Source: Diphasiastrum complanatum (lineage: Eukaryota > Streptophyta > Lycopodiopsida > Lycopodiales > Lycopodiaceae). Taken from it: a DNA stretch of 64,000 bases. How positions within the stretch are numbered: the first letter of the stretch is position 1; each line of letters opens with the position of its first letter. Under the pieces are notes generated by a model. The model did no database searches and was not told the origin of the DNA. It saw nothing but the letters and a program-made list of their open reading frames with translations. This document shows positions 1 through 11,237 of the stretch, one piece after another. The stretch lies in NCBI GenBank assembly GCA_029204225.1, contig CM055102.1:35148585-35212584 (forward strand), written 5' to 3'. Made by a program: the position numbers and the translations under genes.

Positions 1-2545
1 GGACCATGAACTCTTTCTTAGCCTGTAGAGGAAATAAGTTATTATATCAACTACTGTTTTTAGTACTACAGAAGGTCATTAGATACATACCTCATTCCCA
101 GAATACGATTTGATGTGGTTTTGCTCTCCCAACTTGCATACATAAATTAGATGATCTGTTGAGCATGTTGCAAATGAGATACTGTTTCGCCACATGAAGC
201 GTTGGTGCTGCAAACATTTGTAAGTTAAATTTCAAACTGGCCAGTTCAAAGCAACCGAACAGATTTTCAGCAAAGTTTTAAAATGAAAAAAATCTTGAAC
301 TTATTGCTTTCGATTTACCAGCATGATACTCGAATCGGATGTTTCACATCACCGGTTTTGGCATCCCAAATGATTGCTGATTTGTCAACACTTCCAATAA
401 GAAGGCAATTTTCTTATTCCACTTCAGTGAGAAAATAGGACCTGCTTGTTCAAGGTGTTCTTTGACTCACCTACCAGATGGCAGCCAGATGGCAGACAAA
501 CATTGTCAACACTTTTAAAAAGGCTTCTAATAAATGATATACCAACGGGACACTCACATGGAAAAAAGAATCTTACAATTTCCAGCACAATTTAATCATT
601 AGTCGAGTTGACTGACAAACAACAGGAATTTTAACATAACTTATGGTTTCCAGGCATACAGTTTAATCTATAGGTTAAATATCCATGAATTTATTTATTC
701 GAATGTTTTAACTCTGAGAATCCAGTTTTGTTTTGTATGTTGGGAACGATGGGTATGGCCAAAAATGTTCTATAATGTGATTTTATGATATGAACATAAT
801 ATGATTCTCGAGATCCCTCAAATATTTATCCATAAATCTAATACAAGCAAGTGACAGAGTACCATCTTTGCTCCAAATTCTTGCTTGTCCATCTGAATAT
901 GAACCTGTTGCCAGCAAGGTACCTTCACCCTGAAATTAAGTGACAAATCTATGTTATTATTTCTCGTTTTTCCTTCGACATGCAATATGTGGCTCTGGGT
1001 GTCTGAACCGTAGATTTAACTGACAACGAAGCCGTTCAGGTACCCTTTCACCAACATAAGCAATTTTCAGTTAACAATTACTCTATAAACAACACGTACA
1101 TAATTTTTTTGATTGAAAAAAAAGATTCTCCTCCGCAATCTTATGTAAAGAGAACTTCCTACTGAAATTTAAGTTGTTACAAAATTCCGAAAATTCTTAC
1201 GTTCCTATCCAGTGTCGTTACATTTCAGCTTTTCCCTGAAGTGATTCAGTACAGGACAATTGCGTGCAATATTTGAAGTTTTGGAACCGCTACAACCATC
1301 AGGGAGCGTCCATAGTCTTGAAGCTGAATCCTCTGAACTGCCAGCATCGGATGATGGATGAGTTCTGAAACACTCGGCTTTATGATATATCAAAAAGAGG
1401 TAAAGCCTCTTGCACTCATCGCTCAAATGATGTGCATGCGCATAAACTCAAAGACCTGCTAAATTCATTTGCACCTACACAGAGTAAAAGATAATGTGTA
1501 AAGTAGGACACTGGGTTATAAATGGTAAAGTGTTCTTGCAAAACATCTTACCCAGATGCTAATAACGAGCAGGTAGGACTCCAAGCACAAATGAATATTT
1601 GGTATCAACGCACAACCGAATATCAGTTGCAGTCAAGTGTGTTCCATTTTACCTATCAAAACTCGAAGCTGCCGTTATAAAATTACCTCAGAGCTATGCC
1701 CTTCAAGAAAGGTGGCATCTGAATCACGTATCTCATTTGATTCTAGTGGAACTCCCGCAGCAACACCTGATTGGTCTTCTTCTGAAAACAGTATATATGA
1801 TGTATTCTAGAGATTCACATCTAGGCCCATTTATAAGACCTGCGAAAAGCTTGATAAACATGCTTCTTCAAGCCAATTAACAAACTATTTGTGAGGTTTA
1901 TTCCCGAACAGCTTACCAATGTAGAATGACCATTGACTGCGTGTTTGCTCAACAATAATTCACACGAAAAGCCAGCAAGCCAGCGAAAAAAAATTGCACC
2001 CAGAATTTGCTTGATCAATGAGCAGAAAAGGGCTAAGATAAACCTAGTACGTCTAGGCAAGGAAACGATTAGTTCAAGTTGAGACTATTCAAAATGAAAG
2101 TGTACAAAACTAAATCTATATCTCAAGAGCCTTAACAACGGTATCCACTGGTAAACTCCTTTATTTACACAGGTTCTGCTATTTTGTACAGATGTTTGCA
2201 AATTCCTGACTATCAGTATCAGCTACTAAGAAATGTTGGAATTATCCTAGGTCCTCAGAACCATATCTTACAGCTTTATGTAAGATAGGCGTACTCAACC
2301 ATTATAGAACTGTTTTAGATCTTAATTGACAGTGAATAAATATGTGATTTATATCTTTGCGATCTGGACAACTTCAATTCTGCTAGCATGCATCACAGCT
2401 CCGTCTTCTAGAACATGCTCGCTTTGCTTGGCATCACTTACAAAGTAGCAGATTAGCCTCCATACTACATTGACAACTCAGTTCTCACTATCACTTCAAA
2501 AAGCAGCTACTTTCTTGCTACTGTAATAAAGCTACATTTTATGCA
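1..2545 (-). pseudogene. HOS15-like segmental pseudogene (exons 4-9 with introns)
   Basis: This is a genomic copy of the HOS15-like gene found at 48.5-58 kb, in the same orientation and collinear with about 50,220-53,500. Exon equivalents on the minus strand are: exon 4 at 1687-1781, exon 5 at 1552-1598, exon 6 at 1201-1337, exon 7 at 863-929, exon 8 at 319-470 and exon 9 at 91-207. Introns are kept, so it arose by DNA duplication, not retrocopying. It is broken. Exon 9 has lost 5 bases and exons 6 and 8 are shorter than their counterparts (137 against 151, 152 against 159 bases). The acceptor AG of exon 5 has become AA. Homology continues past exon 4 into the intron 3 equivalent, up to about 2545. 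More exons may lie left of base 1. Confidence 0.9.
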
Positions 2546-3812
2546 GTGGAACCTTCAGTACTAGGTCAAGTACTTCAAAAGGCATGAGAACTACCTAAAT
2601 AACAAGCATAGAGAGGCTTATCCAAGTGAATAAAATACAAATGCTGCTTTGTATGCGTGCATGATACTTCACCCATTTAAGACATTAGTCTTAAGATTAG
2701 CACAACCCTAGAACATAGCAAAAAAGACCTGCATGTATCACTTTATGGAGTCCACCCACAAAGGCTTAACACTACTCAAGGAAATTAACTAACATGAAAT
2801 ATAGAAGAGCATGGTGTGATCATGGCAAGGGTGTAGTCCAATTATGGCACAAAAACATAGCAACACCAAGTGAACAAGCATGTGCATCCCAAGGTAACCA
2901 CATCTCTCACAAACCAATCTAATGATTCAATTCTAACAAAGAAATAGAGAAATGTCATCTTGCTTCAGTTGTGCTAAGCTAATAGAATAAGGTTGCCACA
3001 ACAAAATACATAAAATATCATTAAGATCTAAAACTATCCGAAAGGGCTATGCACGCCACCTAGTCTCATCAGAATAGGAGCAACATATCTTACACAGGTT
3101 TTCCAATTTCTTTTTCTATTGGACATAAATGGAGTTAATTTTGGACATAAGTTTTAGGGATATTTTAGATTACGTTACTTTGGAGTAACACTGAAATTTT
3201 TTTACTTTTAGAATGTGAAAGCCTAACTTTCATAACAAGGTGAGAAAAATCGTGAGACTTAAACTTTGAGATCCTAGATGGACGGGTTCAAAGCTTCAGT
3301 ATAAAAAACTAGAAGTCATGATTTTTTGCTTCTTATGATTTTAGGTGTAGTAAAACTTCTTCCTTTCAATTTTGGGTGGTTGCACGTCCCATAATTCTCA
3401 CAATTCAAAAACTACGGACATTTCAAGTTATGGCAAGATTTCCAAGCGAAGGTACAACCTAGAATTTCATACCATTGCCCAAGAACTTGGCATTTACCAA
3501 TTGTTAGCTTTTTAATTCCATAAATCTTGCATCCCTTGATGTTACAAGTCTTTGAGCGCTGGCCACAAGAACTTGAATAAAATACAAGAAGCTCCACATT
3601 GGCAAATCATCTTTAAAAAAAAAAAGTATCTTTGAGACAAGAAAGAGTACTTTTCCTAAGATTGTAGCGCAAATACTTTTTGCAAGCTTGAAAGAGAAGA
3701 ATTTGTTGTAAAGTGGATGAACCTAATGCTATTGGAGGCATAGACCATATGCTCTCCTTGAGTGCTCTCTATCTAATATTACATAGAAATTAAGCATCAT
3801 CATAGTCCAGGC
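2546..3812. other. No recognisable gene
   Basis: I see no coding region, terminal repeats or RNA gene in this stretch. Short open frames have no recognisable domain. It separates the pseudogene from the first LTR. Confidence 0.5.
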
Positions 3813-4307
3813 TGTTGATGTCGTTGATTATAAAGTCCTACACACAGGACTATCCTAAGCATGCCAATACAAGCAACAAACAAGGGAACGGATGGTGGAC
3901 AAACCAACTCAACCAAATCTAGATTGAACGGATCTAGCCCCCAAGCTATGGATCAATCACACTGAGGAGAGAGGAATCACTCTAGCAGCATGTAGCTACC
4001 AATCACAAAATCAAGCATACACTATTGAGATTCCAATAGGTACTTATACCCTCTAAGGCCCATGCACCACTAGTAGTGCACTGTGACACCTCATTGGACA
4101 CCTCTGCAGCCTATCTGGGCCACGTCATCCAGTTTTCCAATGACTCACTAATCATAGACCCATACAAATCCACCATCCAGAACCATAAATTATGACCTTA
4201 TACACATAAGGGCCCCAATTCCCTTATGGTCACAATTAACTTACGAGTTGTTGGTCTATTGATCTCTAGCGTGGACATGCTACCCGAGACCAATCGTGGG
4301 CATGACA
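3813..4307 (-). mobile_element. Copia-type LTR, 3' LTR position of element A
   Basis: The segment begins TGTTGATGTC and ends GGGCATGACA, so it has TG...CA termini. On its right is a purine tract when read on the minus strand (rc of ttcttccccctttatt, 4308-4323), a good polypurine tract. That places it as the 3' LTR of a minus-strand element. It does not match the LTR at the other end of the same internal region (from 6666), so element A is mosaic or this LTR came from another family. The left end is set by the TG only. Confidence 0.55.
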
Positions 4308-5222
4308 TTCTTCCCCCTTTATTCAAGTTTTTTCCTCAGAACTTAAAACTGGGGAAGTTCTTCCTTAAGCTTCCTTCCTGTTCCCAGGAATCATCATCGT
4401 CTGTACATCCCTTCCATCAAACCAGATGCTCGGCAACTATACAATTCCTCAATCGTATAGTTCTTATATCTAAGATCTTTTTGGGTTCAAGTCCAGACAC
4501 ACCCAATGATTCATCCAACAGGTCCAATTGAATTGCCTCTCGATTTGCTCCATGTAGTCTTCTCCAACCAACCTTTTGTCATCTTGATCATGAGTGATCA
4601 ATTCACAATCATAGAATCCTTTGAGTTGATGAAGAGATGTGAGATCCATGCCTTGGATCTTCCCAAGAACCAATCTTCCATTGCTCTTCTCTTCATAAGA
4701 CTCCCTCTTAATGATTGCATCATAAGAAGTAGAAACCTCAAAAACATTAGAAGCCATGAAAAAAATGATAACATAAGGATGATTGAAGTACTCTCTTTTC
4801 TCAAACAAGAACTTCTACTCAATGTTTTAGGTAATGACTCATATGATAATGATTCTTCCTCACTATCATTCATAATGACATCATTCAAAGTACATCCTAC
4901 TTTGAACTCTTCACATACTTCTCTTCTTCTTGACTTGTGACTATCTTCCTAACCAAGTCTCTTGATAGAAACATTTGATCTACTCTCTTTATGAAGACAT
5001 GTAACTCTACTTGCTGGAAAAATGACTTTCTTGGAATCATAACAAAAGAATGTGGAAGAGCCACCTCCTTCATGCATGCACCTAGCAACATCCTTTTCCA
5101 TATGATCAGAGAAATCATTAGCAACAATCTTTTCCAAGGAAGAACCTTCACCTCCATTGATGAAGTTAGCTCTTTCCTTATCTTTTGCATGATTGCACTT
5201 GCCATGAAGAACCATTGAAACA
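4308..5222 (-). pseudogene. Element A: non-pol region of a Copia derivative
   Basis: Fragmentary minus-strand reading frames lie between the gag gene and the polypurine tract. They match the region downstream of gag in element C (24.6-25.4 kb): shared peptides include RANFINGG, KIQGMDLTSLHQLKG and YDATIKRES. No integrase, reverse transcriptase or RNase H motif is present. Compared with C, the protease and GAG-pre-integrase part is missing, so gag is followed almost directly by this unknown segment. It is broken into several frames, so it is probably non-functional. Its function is unknown; what can be said is that it is shared by at least two elements in this window. Confidence 0.6.
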
Positions 5223-6062
5223 CTATAGACCCTCATCATTAGTAGTAAAGTTGATTTGCTTGCTACCTTCATCTCTTTGCTTCTTCAAACATTCATTTGC
5301 AAAATGCCCTTTGATTCCACAATAAAAGCATTTCAACTTAGACTTATCTTTCTTTTTGCCAAAAGAAGAAGTCTCACCTTGATCTTGCCCTTTAGACCAC
5401 TTGCCTTTGTCTTTGCCCTTGAACTTGCCTTTGATGAACATAGCATCCTCTTCATAATGAGATGTCGATGTAAATCCACCTCCTCTTGATTGAAGCCTAT
5501 ACTCCTCATTCACCAAGATCTCTTGCAAATCCACAATACTTGACAGAGTCTTTTGAATAGCAAAACTTTGAACAAGATTAGCTTGATCATCCAACAAGCC
5601 ATTAAGTATAACTTGAACAAGATCTACCTCCTTAATGCTTTCATCAATACATGCTAACTCATCGTTGAATGCCTTAACCCTCAAAACAAAAGCATGAGTA
5701 CTCTCTTCCTTCTTTTGAAAACTTTGAAATATTTGCCTCCTAAGAGTAAGCACTCTTGATGTAGACTTGGATTCATAAATCTTCTTCAAAGCTTCCCAAG
5801 CCTCCAAAGATGATGTGCACTTACCAACTTCCTTGAGAAGTTCATTGGTAACATTCATCTTGATCATGTGTAGAGCTTTCTTTGCTCTCTTGTCATACCT
5901 CATTTGATCTTGTTGAGTTGCTGGTCTCTCCTCCAAACCTACAACAATCTCCATCAACTCATTCATCTCCAATAAGGACTCCATCCTCACCTTCCAAGTA
6001 GAATAGTTGATTGAGGTAAGCCTATCATTGCTCTCCAACATAAATCCACCACTTGTAGCCAT
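5223..6062 (-). CDS. Copia gag polyprotein (UBN2 type), element A
   Basis: An intact frame of 279 codons starting MATSGG at 6062. The N-terminal part has the usual plant Copia gag opening (NYSTWKVRMES, around residues 20-30), followed by the UBN2/gag-polypeptide domain. Near the C-terminus is a CCHC zinc knuckle, CFYCGIKGHFANEC, preceded by a Lys/Gly-rich basic linker. Gag forms the virus-like particle and packages the element RNA. An upstream in-frame extension exists but begins in leader sequence, and homologues B1, C and E start at the equivalent Met, which decides the start. It stops just before protease would begin. The ORF being open over its whole length contrasts with the decayed region downstream. 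Confidence 0.85.
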   Translation of the reverse strand: MATSGGFMLESNDRLTSINYSTWKVRMESLLEMNELMEIVVGLEERPATQQDQMRYDKRAKKALHMIKMNVTNELLKEVGKCTSSLEAWEALKKIYESKSTSRVLTLRRQIFQSFQKKEESTHAFVLRVKAFNDELACIDESIKEVDLVQVILNGLLDDQANLVQSFAIQKTLSSIVDLQEILVNEEYRLQSRGGGFTSTSHYEEDAMFIKGKFKGKDKGKWSKGQDQGETSSFGKKKDKSKLKCFYCGIKGHFANECLKKQRDEGSKQINFTTNDEGL

Positions 6063-6651
6063 GTTGAAGTGACCTGATCTTCTTCTTTCAACCTGTTCCA
6101 ATGCACAAAGCACTCTCCTGAATGTCAACAAATGAACTCAAGAAGAAATCACAAAGATATGGAACCTCTCAAATCTCTTCTAGCACTTCTAACTAGAAAA
6201 TCAACACATAGAATAGTGAAATCTTGATCAACCTATGATCTATCCTCAATCTAATGATTCTTGCCACTTCCTAAGATTGAAACACACTCAAATGAAGTTC
6301 AATAACCTCACAAACTAGAGATCCAATCAAAATTAGGGTTTTGACAAAATCACAAAAGATTGAATATCTCAAATTCTACATGCAATTTCTAGAAACTTGG
6401 TATATCTTCTTGTAGACTCCAATGAGACCTTCCTAATCCACCAAATATCATCTAAATCCAGTAAACCAAGTGTGAAATTGGAATTGATCAAGTATATAAC
6501 CCTATATTGAGTTTTGACCTACAAAAGATCAATTCTACACATGCAAAAATGCTGATTTTTGAGTAGAGATCAATCTAGCATGCTCTAGCATTGGTAACTA
6601 CTCCAAAATCCTTGCTAAAGATGGCTGATCCTTTCATAACCTGAAACACAA

Positions 6652-6665
6652 GAGCTCTGATACCA
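6652..6665 (-). promoter_or_regulatory. Primer-binding site, element A
   Basis: On the minus strand this reads TGGTATCAGAGCTC directly next to an LTR. It is the standard plant Copia site complementary to the 3' end of initiator tRNA-Met. It fixes the element as minus-strand and the LTR at 6666 as its 5' LTR. Confidence 0.85.
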
Positions 6666-7286
6666 TGTGAAGAATTTCAGATCATTCGAGATCCAATCCA
6701 TATCCCAAATCTTTGGTTACAATAAGGAGCAAACCAACAATCCTGCCAATGTAGAAAAATCAACATCTACATACAAAATGAGATGCAAACTCTAAGAGAT
6801 ATTGATCAAACATGAACCAAAACATAAAATATGTTTGTTGTCCGTACAATTACAGTACCTTACTGTATTTCACACGTGTGAAACCGAAAATAGCAATTGC
6901 AAGATAACACCAAGATAGTGCACCAATGAGTAGTAGAATCTAAAGAGAATTATATATAATGATGAAATGAGAGAGAGAAGAGAGAAGATGTGTCTCTCCA
7001 CGAGTTACATCCTTTTATAGAGTTTCCAAACCCTATTTGGCCACTTGGCTTTCCCTCCAAAATGTAAACCCTACTATTTCTGGGTCTAGATTCAATGTAC
7101 CCAAAGTTCAAATTTGAATCTCTCTCAAACTCGACTACCAACTTTCCCACAAAGTGTTTATTGAATGTATTTTAAACTAATATAACTTCAAAAAGTTTGT
7201 CTCTAAGTCTAAAATGAGTTTTGGCCTCTTATTGACAATTAACCAAAATATGAATAAACTAGACTAAACTAGTTGAAATCCCTCAC
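6666..7286 (-). mobile_element. 5' LTR of Copia element A
   Basis: It starts TGTGAAGAATTTC immediately after the primer-binding site and probably ends near ...CCCTCACA at 7286. It contains a perfect 16-bp palindrome TTTCACACGTGTGAAA at 6868-6883 around a CACGTG G-box, and a short (GA)n run at 6968-6985. The right boundary is uncertain because another LTR (element E) abuts it. Confidence 0.65.
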
Positions 7287-7911
7287 ACTAACCACAAAAG
7301 CCTTATTAGGATCGCCAATGATTAGTATTGGTGCCATGCATTAATTGTAAGTGATCCATAGTGACATGCAAGGCATGCACAAAGTGTAATGGACACATGC
7401 ATGATGATTTGTACATTTCTAGTTAGAACTAGCACACTTGGAAAAAGTTGGTAGAGTTTCATGCATGAGAAGTGAAAAATGTCACATAGACTCTAGTTTT
7501 CACTTTAGATGTCATTAAATGATGGATGGATGTGGTTTCACCTCAAGCTACCTCAAACTCCATAAATATGTGTAGTTCTTCTCATATTTTGTGATGAAGA
7601 ACCAAAGCTTTGTAACTATCTCATGCCATTTTGGATCCACACATTTTTTGCTTGTTATCTCTCTATCTTTCTCTCTTTAACTCGTGTCGAGGCTAATGCT
7701 AATACACTGATATCTTGTACTTTTGCTCACTATTGATTCATTGCTATCATAATCTGATGCTTAGCATGCTAGATTGTGGTTAAACCATAACTTCTATACT
7801 AGATCTTGCTAATCAATCTAGAATCAGGTTATTGTGCTAATCATAAAGCTTAATTAGATCCATCATACTTGTGGACATTCCCCAAACATGTGAATTCTGG
7901 AAATTTTGTCA
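7287..7911 (+). mobile_element. 5' LTR of Copia element E
   Basis: The end at 7911 (…TTTTGTCA) is fixed by a plus-strand primer-binding site that follows at once. A TATA-like stretch (CATAAATATG) lies near 7560. The left end is only approximate, since it meets the LTR of element A and I could not find a target duplication. Confidence 0.6.
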
Positions 7912-7923
7912 TGGTATCAGAGC
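7912..7923 (+). promoter_or_regulatory. Primer-binding site, element E
   Basis: TGGTATCAGAGC on the plus strand directly after an LTR end, complementary to initiator tRNA-Met. It shows element E runs opposite to elements A, B1, B2, C and D. Confidence 0.85.
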
Positions 7924-8683
7924 CAAATTGAGGCTTTGCATGCTAACATCTCTGATTGTACAAGAAATTGAGAGATAATTCAAGCAAAAAAGTAGTTTTG
8001 CACTTTTTCTCACCTTTCTTTGAAGTGTATTTGGACCAAATCGGATCGAAACTGAATTTTCAGACCTGAATAGTGGTAGTATGGAATTCTGGAATTCCGA
8101 CGTGTGAAAATTAGAGATTTTCAGTCCCTTCTATCTCCTTGCTTGTAGATCCAAAGATAGTGGTGTTATAGCTTGATGGAAAGCTTATGATTTGTACTTT
8201 TCATAAAAATTGAAACCAAATCAATCTGATGTGTCTAACAAGAGTTATAAGCTCTTAAAGAGGATAGGGATAGGTCCAAAATCCGACTGACAGCATTTTG
8301 ATTTGCTTCAACCTTGCTTTGTTCTGAATCCATTGTTTTGAGCATCCTACACAAGAAATCGAAGATCAACACTAAGTTTGAAGTAAATGAACACCCTTTG
8401 AGCCTTATGATTGTCAATAGTGTTTTCTTTTGAAGCATTTCACACGTGCCAAAAGTAGGATTCAAACTTGCCAAAGTGTCACAATTCACTTTGTGTATCT
8501 GATCTAGATAATCTTGTCTTGTGGAATATTTGAGATCCTTCTCAAATGTAGTTGCAAGTGTTTCACATAGGAAGGTAGAATATCCTTGAAAATACCTATA
8601 GTGAAAGAGAGCAGCAACTTTAAGTCTGATTGGAACAAGCTCAAACATATTGCAGTCCAATTATCTAAGAAGTCTTCATCTAA
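7924..8683 (+). other. Untranslated leader of element E
   Basis: A non-coding stretch of about 760 bases lies between the primer-binding site and the gag start. The minus-strand open frame here (8235-8660) has no recognisable domain and is probably chance. Confidence 0.5.
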
Positions 8684-8875
8684 ATGGCACCTCTAGGAGG
8701 ATATCTTCTAGAAGCAAATGAAAGACTAAATATTTCTAATTACTCAATTTGGAAGTTCAGAATGGAGTCTATTTTGATACTCCAGGATGTTATGGACATT
8801 GTGCTTGGTGTTGAGGAGAAGCCTCAAGCACAGGCTGAAATTCCAAGATGGCAAATCTATGAAAAAACACAGTGA
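8684..8875 (+). pseudogene. Copia gag N-terminus, element E (truncated)
   Basis: It starts MAPLGGYLLEANERL and contains NYSIWKFRMESI, the N-terminal signature of the UBN2-type Copia gag also seen in elements A, B1 and C. The frame is cut after about 63 residues (…IYEKTQ) by foreign sequence that continues to about 9628. Roughly 60 residues of gag are missing where it resumes, so the insertion came with a deletion. Confidence 0.8.
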
Positions 8876-9628
8876 AACCTAAAAATGACTTAAGTTAATG
8901 AATCGTTCGCGAAAAATGTGACACAGTGGCCAAAATGCCTTGGAATCCATTTTAGAACCACCTTCGCCTTTTTCTCACCTTCACGAAAATTGTGACACAG
9001 TGGCTAGAATGCCTTGGAATCCATTTTAGGACCACCTTTGCCTTTTTCGCATTTTCCTTGCCTTCGCTCTAGAGGCACCTTCGGGATTTACATACCTTCA
9101 GTCTAAGGGCACCTTCGAGGTCTACATTCCTTCAGTCTAAGGGAACCTTCGGGTTTTCTGGATTTTTGCTACACTGGAAGACCGACGTCGCCAACTTATC
9201 ATCAACCCTAAAACAGCTGGACAAACAAATATCCTAAGGGCGGTTACCAACCTTTGTACATATACAAAACTGGAGTAAATGGCAGTTAAGGCTTATAAGA
9301 TATTTGTCTCTCGACACTTGTAAATATATATATACTAGCTAAATCAAGCTATGCAAGAGTGTTCTTTTTAAATTAGAGTTATCTATAGACAGTGTTATCA
9401 CGCTCAGCAAATTAAAGTTATTACTTCAAGCTATTGTACTCAATATTGATATTAATCAGAGTGCAATTTTTGTCTCACTACTGTATTGTTCATTTGAGCA
9501 ATTTGTATGAATCATTCTTCTTGAATATTTCTACTGCTAACTGTTGTGTTTCCGTTCCTACATGCCTACGCTCAAAGCTTCGAGCTTTCGCTACCGGTCA
9601 TTCCCACAGTTTACAACAAAAGGTGTTC
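8876..9628. mobile_element. Insertion in element E, possible solo LTR
   Basis: Sequence unrelated to gag interrupts element E. It begins with two tandem copies of a unit of about 74 bp (8909-8982 and 8983-9056, each with TGACACAGTGGC and GCCTTGGAATCCATTTTAG). These are followed by two or three shorter repeats around CAGTCTAAGGG and ACCTTCG, then a TATA-like run (AAATATATATATAC) near 9325. A promoter-like element plus repeats in a 750-bp block without coding potential fits a solo LTR, but I found no clear target duplication. Confidence 0.4.
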
Positions 9629-10472
9629 ATGCTCTGTTTTGAGGGTTAAAACATTCAATGATGAGTTGGCATGTATTGATTGCTGGCTAATCATAGAGAC
9701 ATTGATCCTTGGTGGATTGATGGTGGAGCTACATCACATATGACATTTCATGAGGAGTATTATTCATCCTTCATGGATTTTGAAGGTGACCAAAAATATC
9801 CACTTCACTACGTGTCCTAATTTGTAGGGATGCAAAAATGTGATTGGTGCATCTCATTCTATCAAGGTCATCTTATTGGATCATGAGGACCAATCAAACA
9901 TTGAGGTCGATAGTCAAGGGTCCAATCACATTTAGATGTCTATTACTTGCTAATTAGGGTTAGGAATTCAAGCTCTCATTATATACTTGATAGAGAGCTC
10001 ATTATAATTACCTTTTGAAAGATTCTTAATATGGCTCAATATTACTAGACTTAATCTTAATTTTTGTGTTGATACATTGAGCCAACATATGCAAACTCCT
10101 TTGATTAATCGTTGGAAATTGGCCAAGAGGGTGCTTAGTACATTTCTAGCATTCGATTTCGGCATACTTTATGGAGGAGCTCATATTTTGCTTGCTTGGC
10201 TTTTCATATTCATATTTTGCAAGTGACAAGATTGATAAGAAATCCACAAGTGCATTTTCTATATTCATAAGAGAGGGAGACATCTCTTGGCCCTCGAAGA
10301 AGCAAGACACCATATCTCTCTCATCCATTGAAGTCGAGTATAAGGCACTTAACCACTACTACCAAAAAGATTCTTTGGATCAAGAGACTTTTGGTGGAGC
10401 TCAAGTGCATCAAATCTAAAGACATTTCCATCATTTAGGTGTGACAATATTTCATTCTAATCTATTGCTTCA
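9629..10472 (+). pseudogene. Element E: degenerate gag, protease and RNase H
   Basis: Plus-strand remains of the rest of element E. Gag resumes at RVKTFNDELACID. A protease active-site-like stretch WWIDGGATSHMT follows near 9705-9750 (Gly-Gly replacing the usual Ser-Gly). Reverse transcriptase is nearly all lost. RNase H remnants occupy about 10,190-10,470: KKSTSAFSIF, ISWPSKKQDTISLSS and YKAL, typical of Copia RNase H. Many frameshifts show it is dead. The LTR of element B1 cuts it at 10,473, in the RNase H tail, so its 3' LTR is missing. Confidence 0.75.
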
Positions 10473-11154
10473 TGTAAAAATTACAGCAAATAAGGATCCT
10501 AAAACACTTGAAATGATGAGAAAAACAATAGATTATGATTTCATAAGATTCGCACAAGTTGAACCATCAAAATCCATCAAAAATCTATGCTTGAACCTCA
10601 CTAAATGGCCCAAATCCTTGAAGAAGGCTTCACACGTGTGAAAGTACGGCCTCCCACAGTCTGAGTACTGTACACCAGACCTACATTCAATCCTATAATC
10701 ATTAGTAATCACAAGTACTCAAACAATTATGAACATAGAGAGCAATTGCACCATTATGAGAGAAAAAACATGAAATTGCTTGATTGACTTTGGTGAGATA
10801 TCATCACCTATATATACATGATCCATCACGATTTTGGGCAGGTATGACTAGCCCTAAACCTATCCCTAATGCTAATTTTGGTGGATCTTTCATCCCTACC
10901 AAGTTAGGGTTGGAATCTTGGAGATCTCTCAACAATGCAAAAATTACCAAAAATAGCTCCTATTTTTTCTCCCTTGTATCTAAGCATAATTTGGACTCAT
11001 TCCAAAGGTTCTAACACTTAGGTCTACTTGAGAGCATCCTTATGAATGGAATCCTATGCTATTTGACACGTGTGACAAGCCACATCATGACCATCTAGCT
11101 ATCTACAAGTCATATGACCAAAACTAGTCAAGCTAGAATTGTGAATTTTTAACA
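10473..11154 (-). mobile_element. 3' LTR of Copia element B1
   Basis: A 682-bp LTR starting TGTAAAAATTACAG and ending GAATTTTTAACA. Its 5' half is nearly identical to 18,160-18,718. A polypurine tract follows (minus-strand GATAGTGAGTAGGAG, 11,155-11,169). A G-box palindrome TTCACACGTGTGAA lies at 10,629-10,642. It is inserted in the RNase H tail of element E. The five bases before it, CTTCA, would be one copy of the target duplication; the other copy is lost with the broken right LTR. Confidence 0.85.
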
Positions 11155-11237
11155 CTCCTACTCACTATCTAGCTTGGTTCAATCATTGCTTTACTAATCA
11201 CTCCAAGTGATGATCTGAACTTCATAAAGGGTGTCTT

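Noticed and set aside
4506-5489. Plus-strand frames opposite the element A region
   Set aside because: Antisense to the Copia gag and its downstream region, with no recognisable domain.
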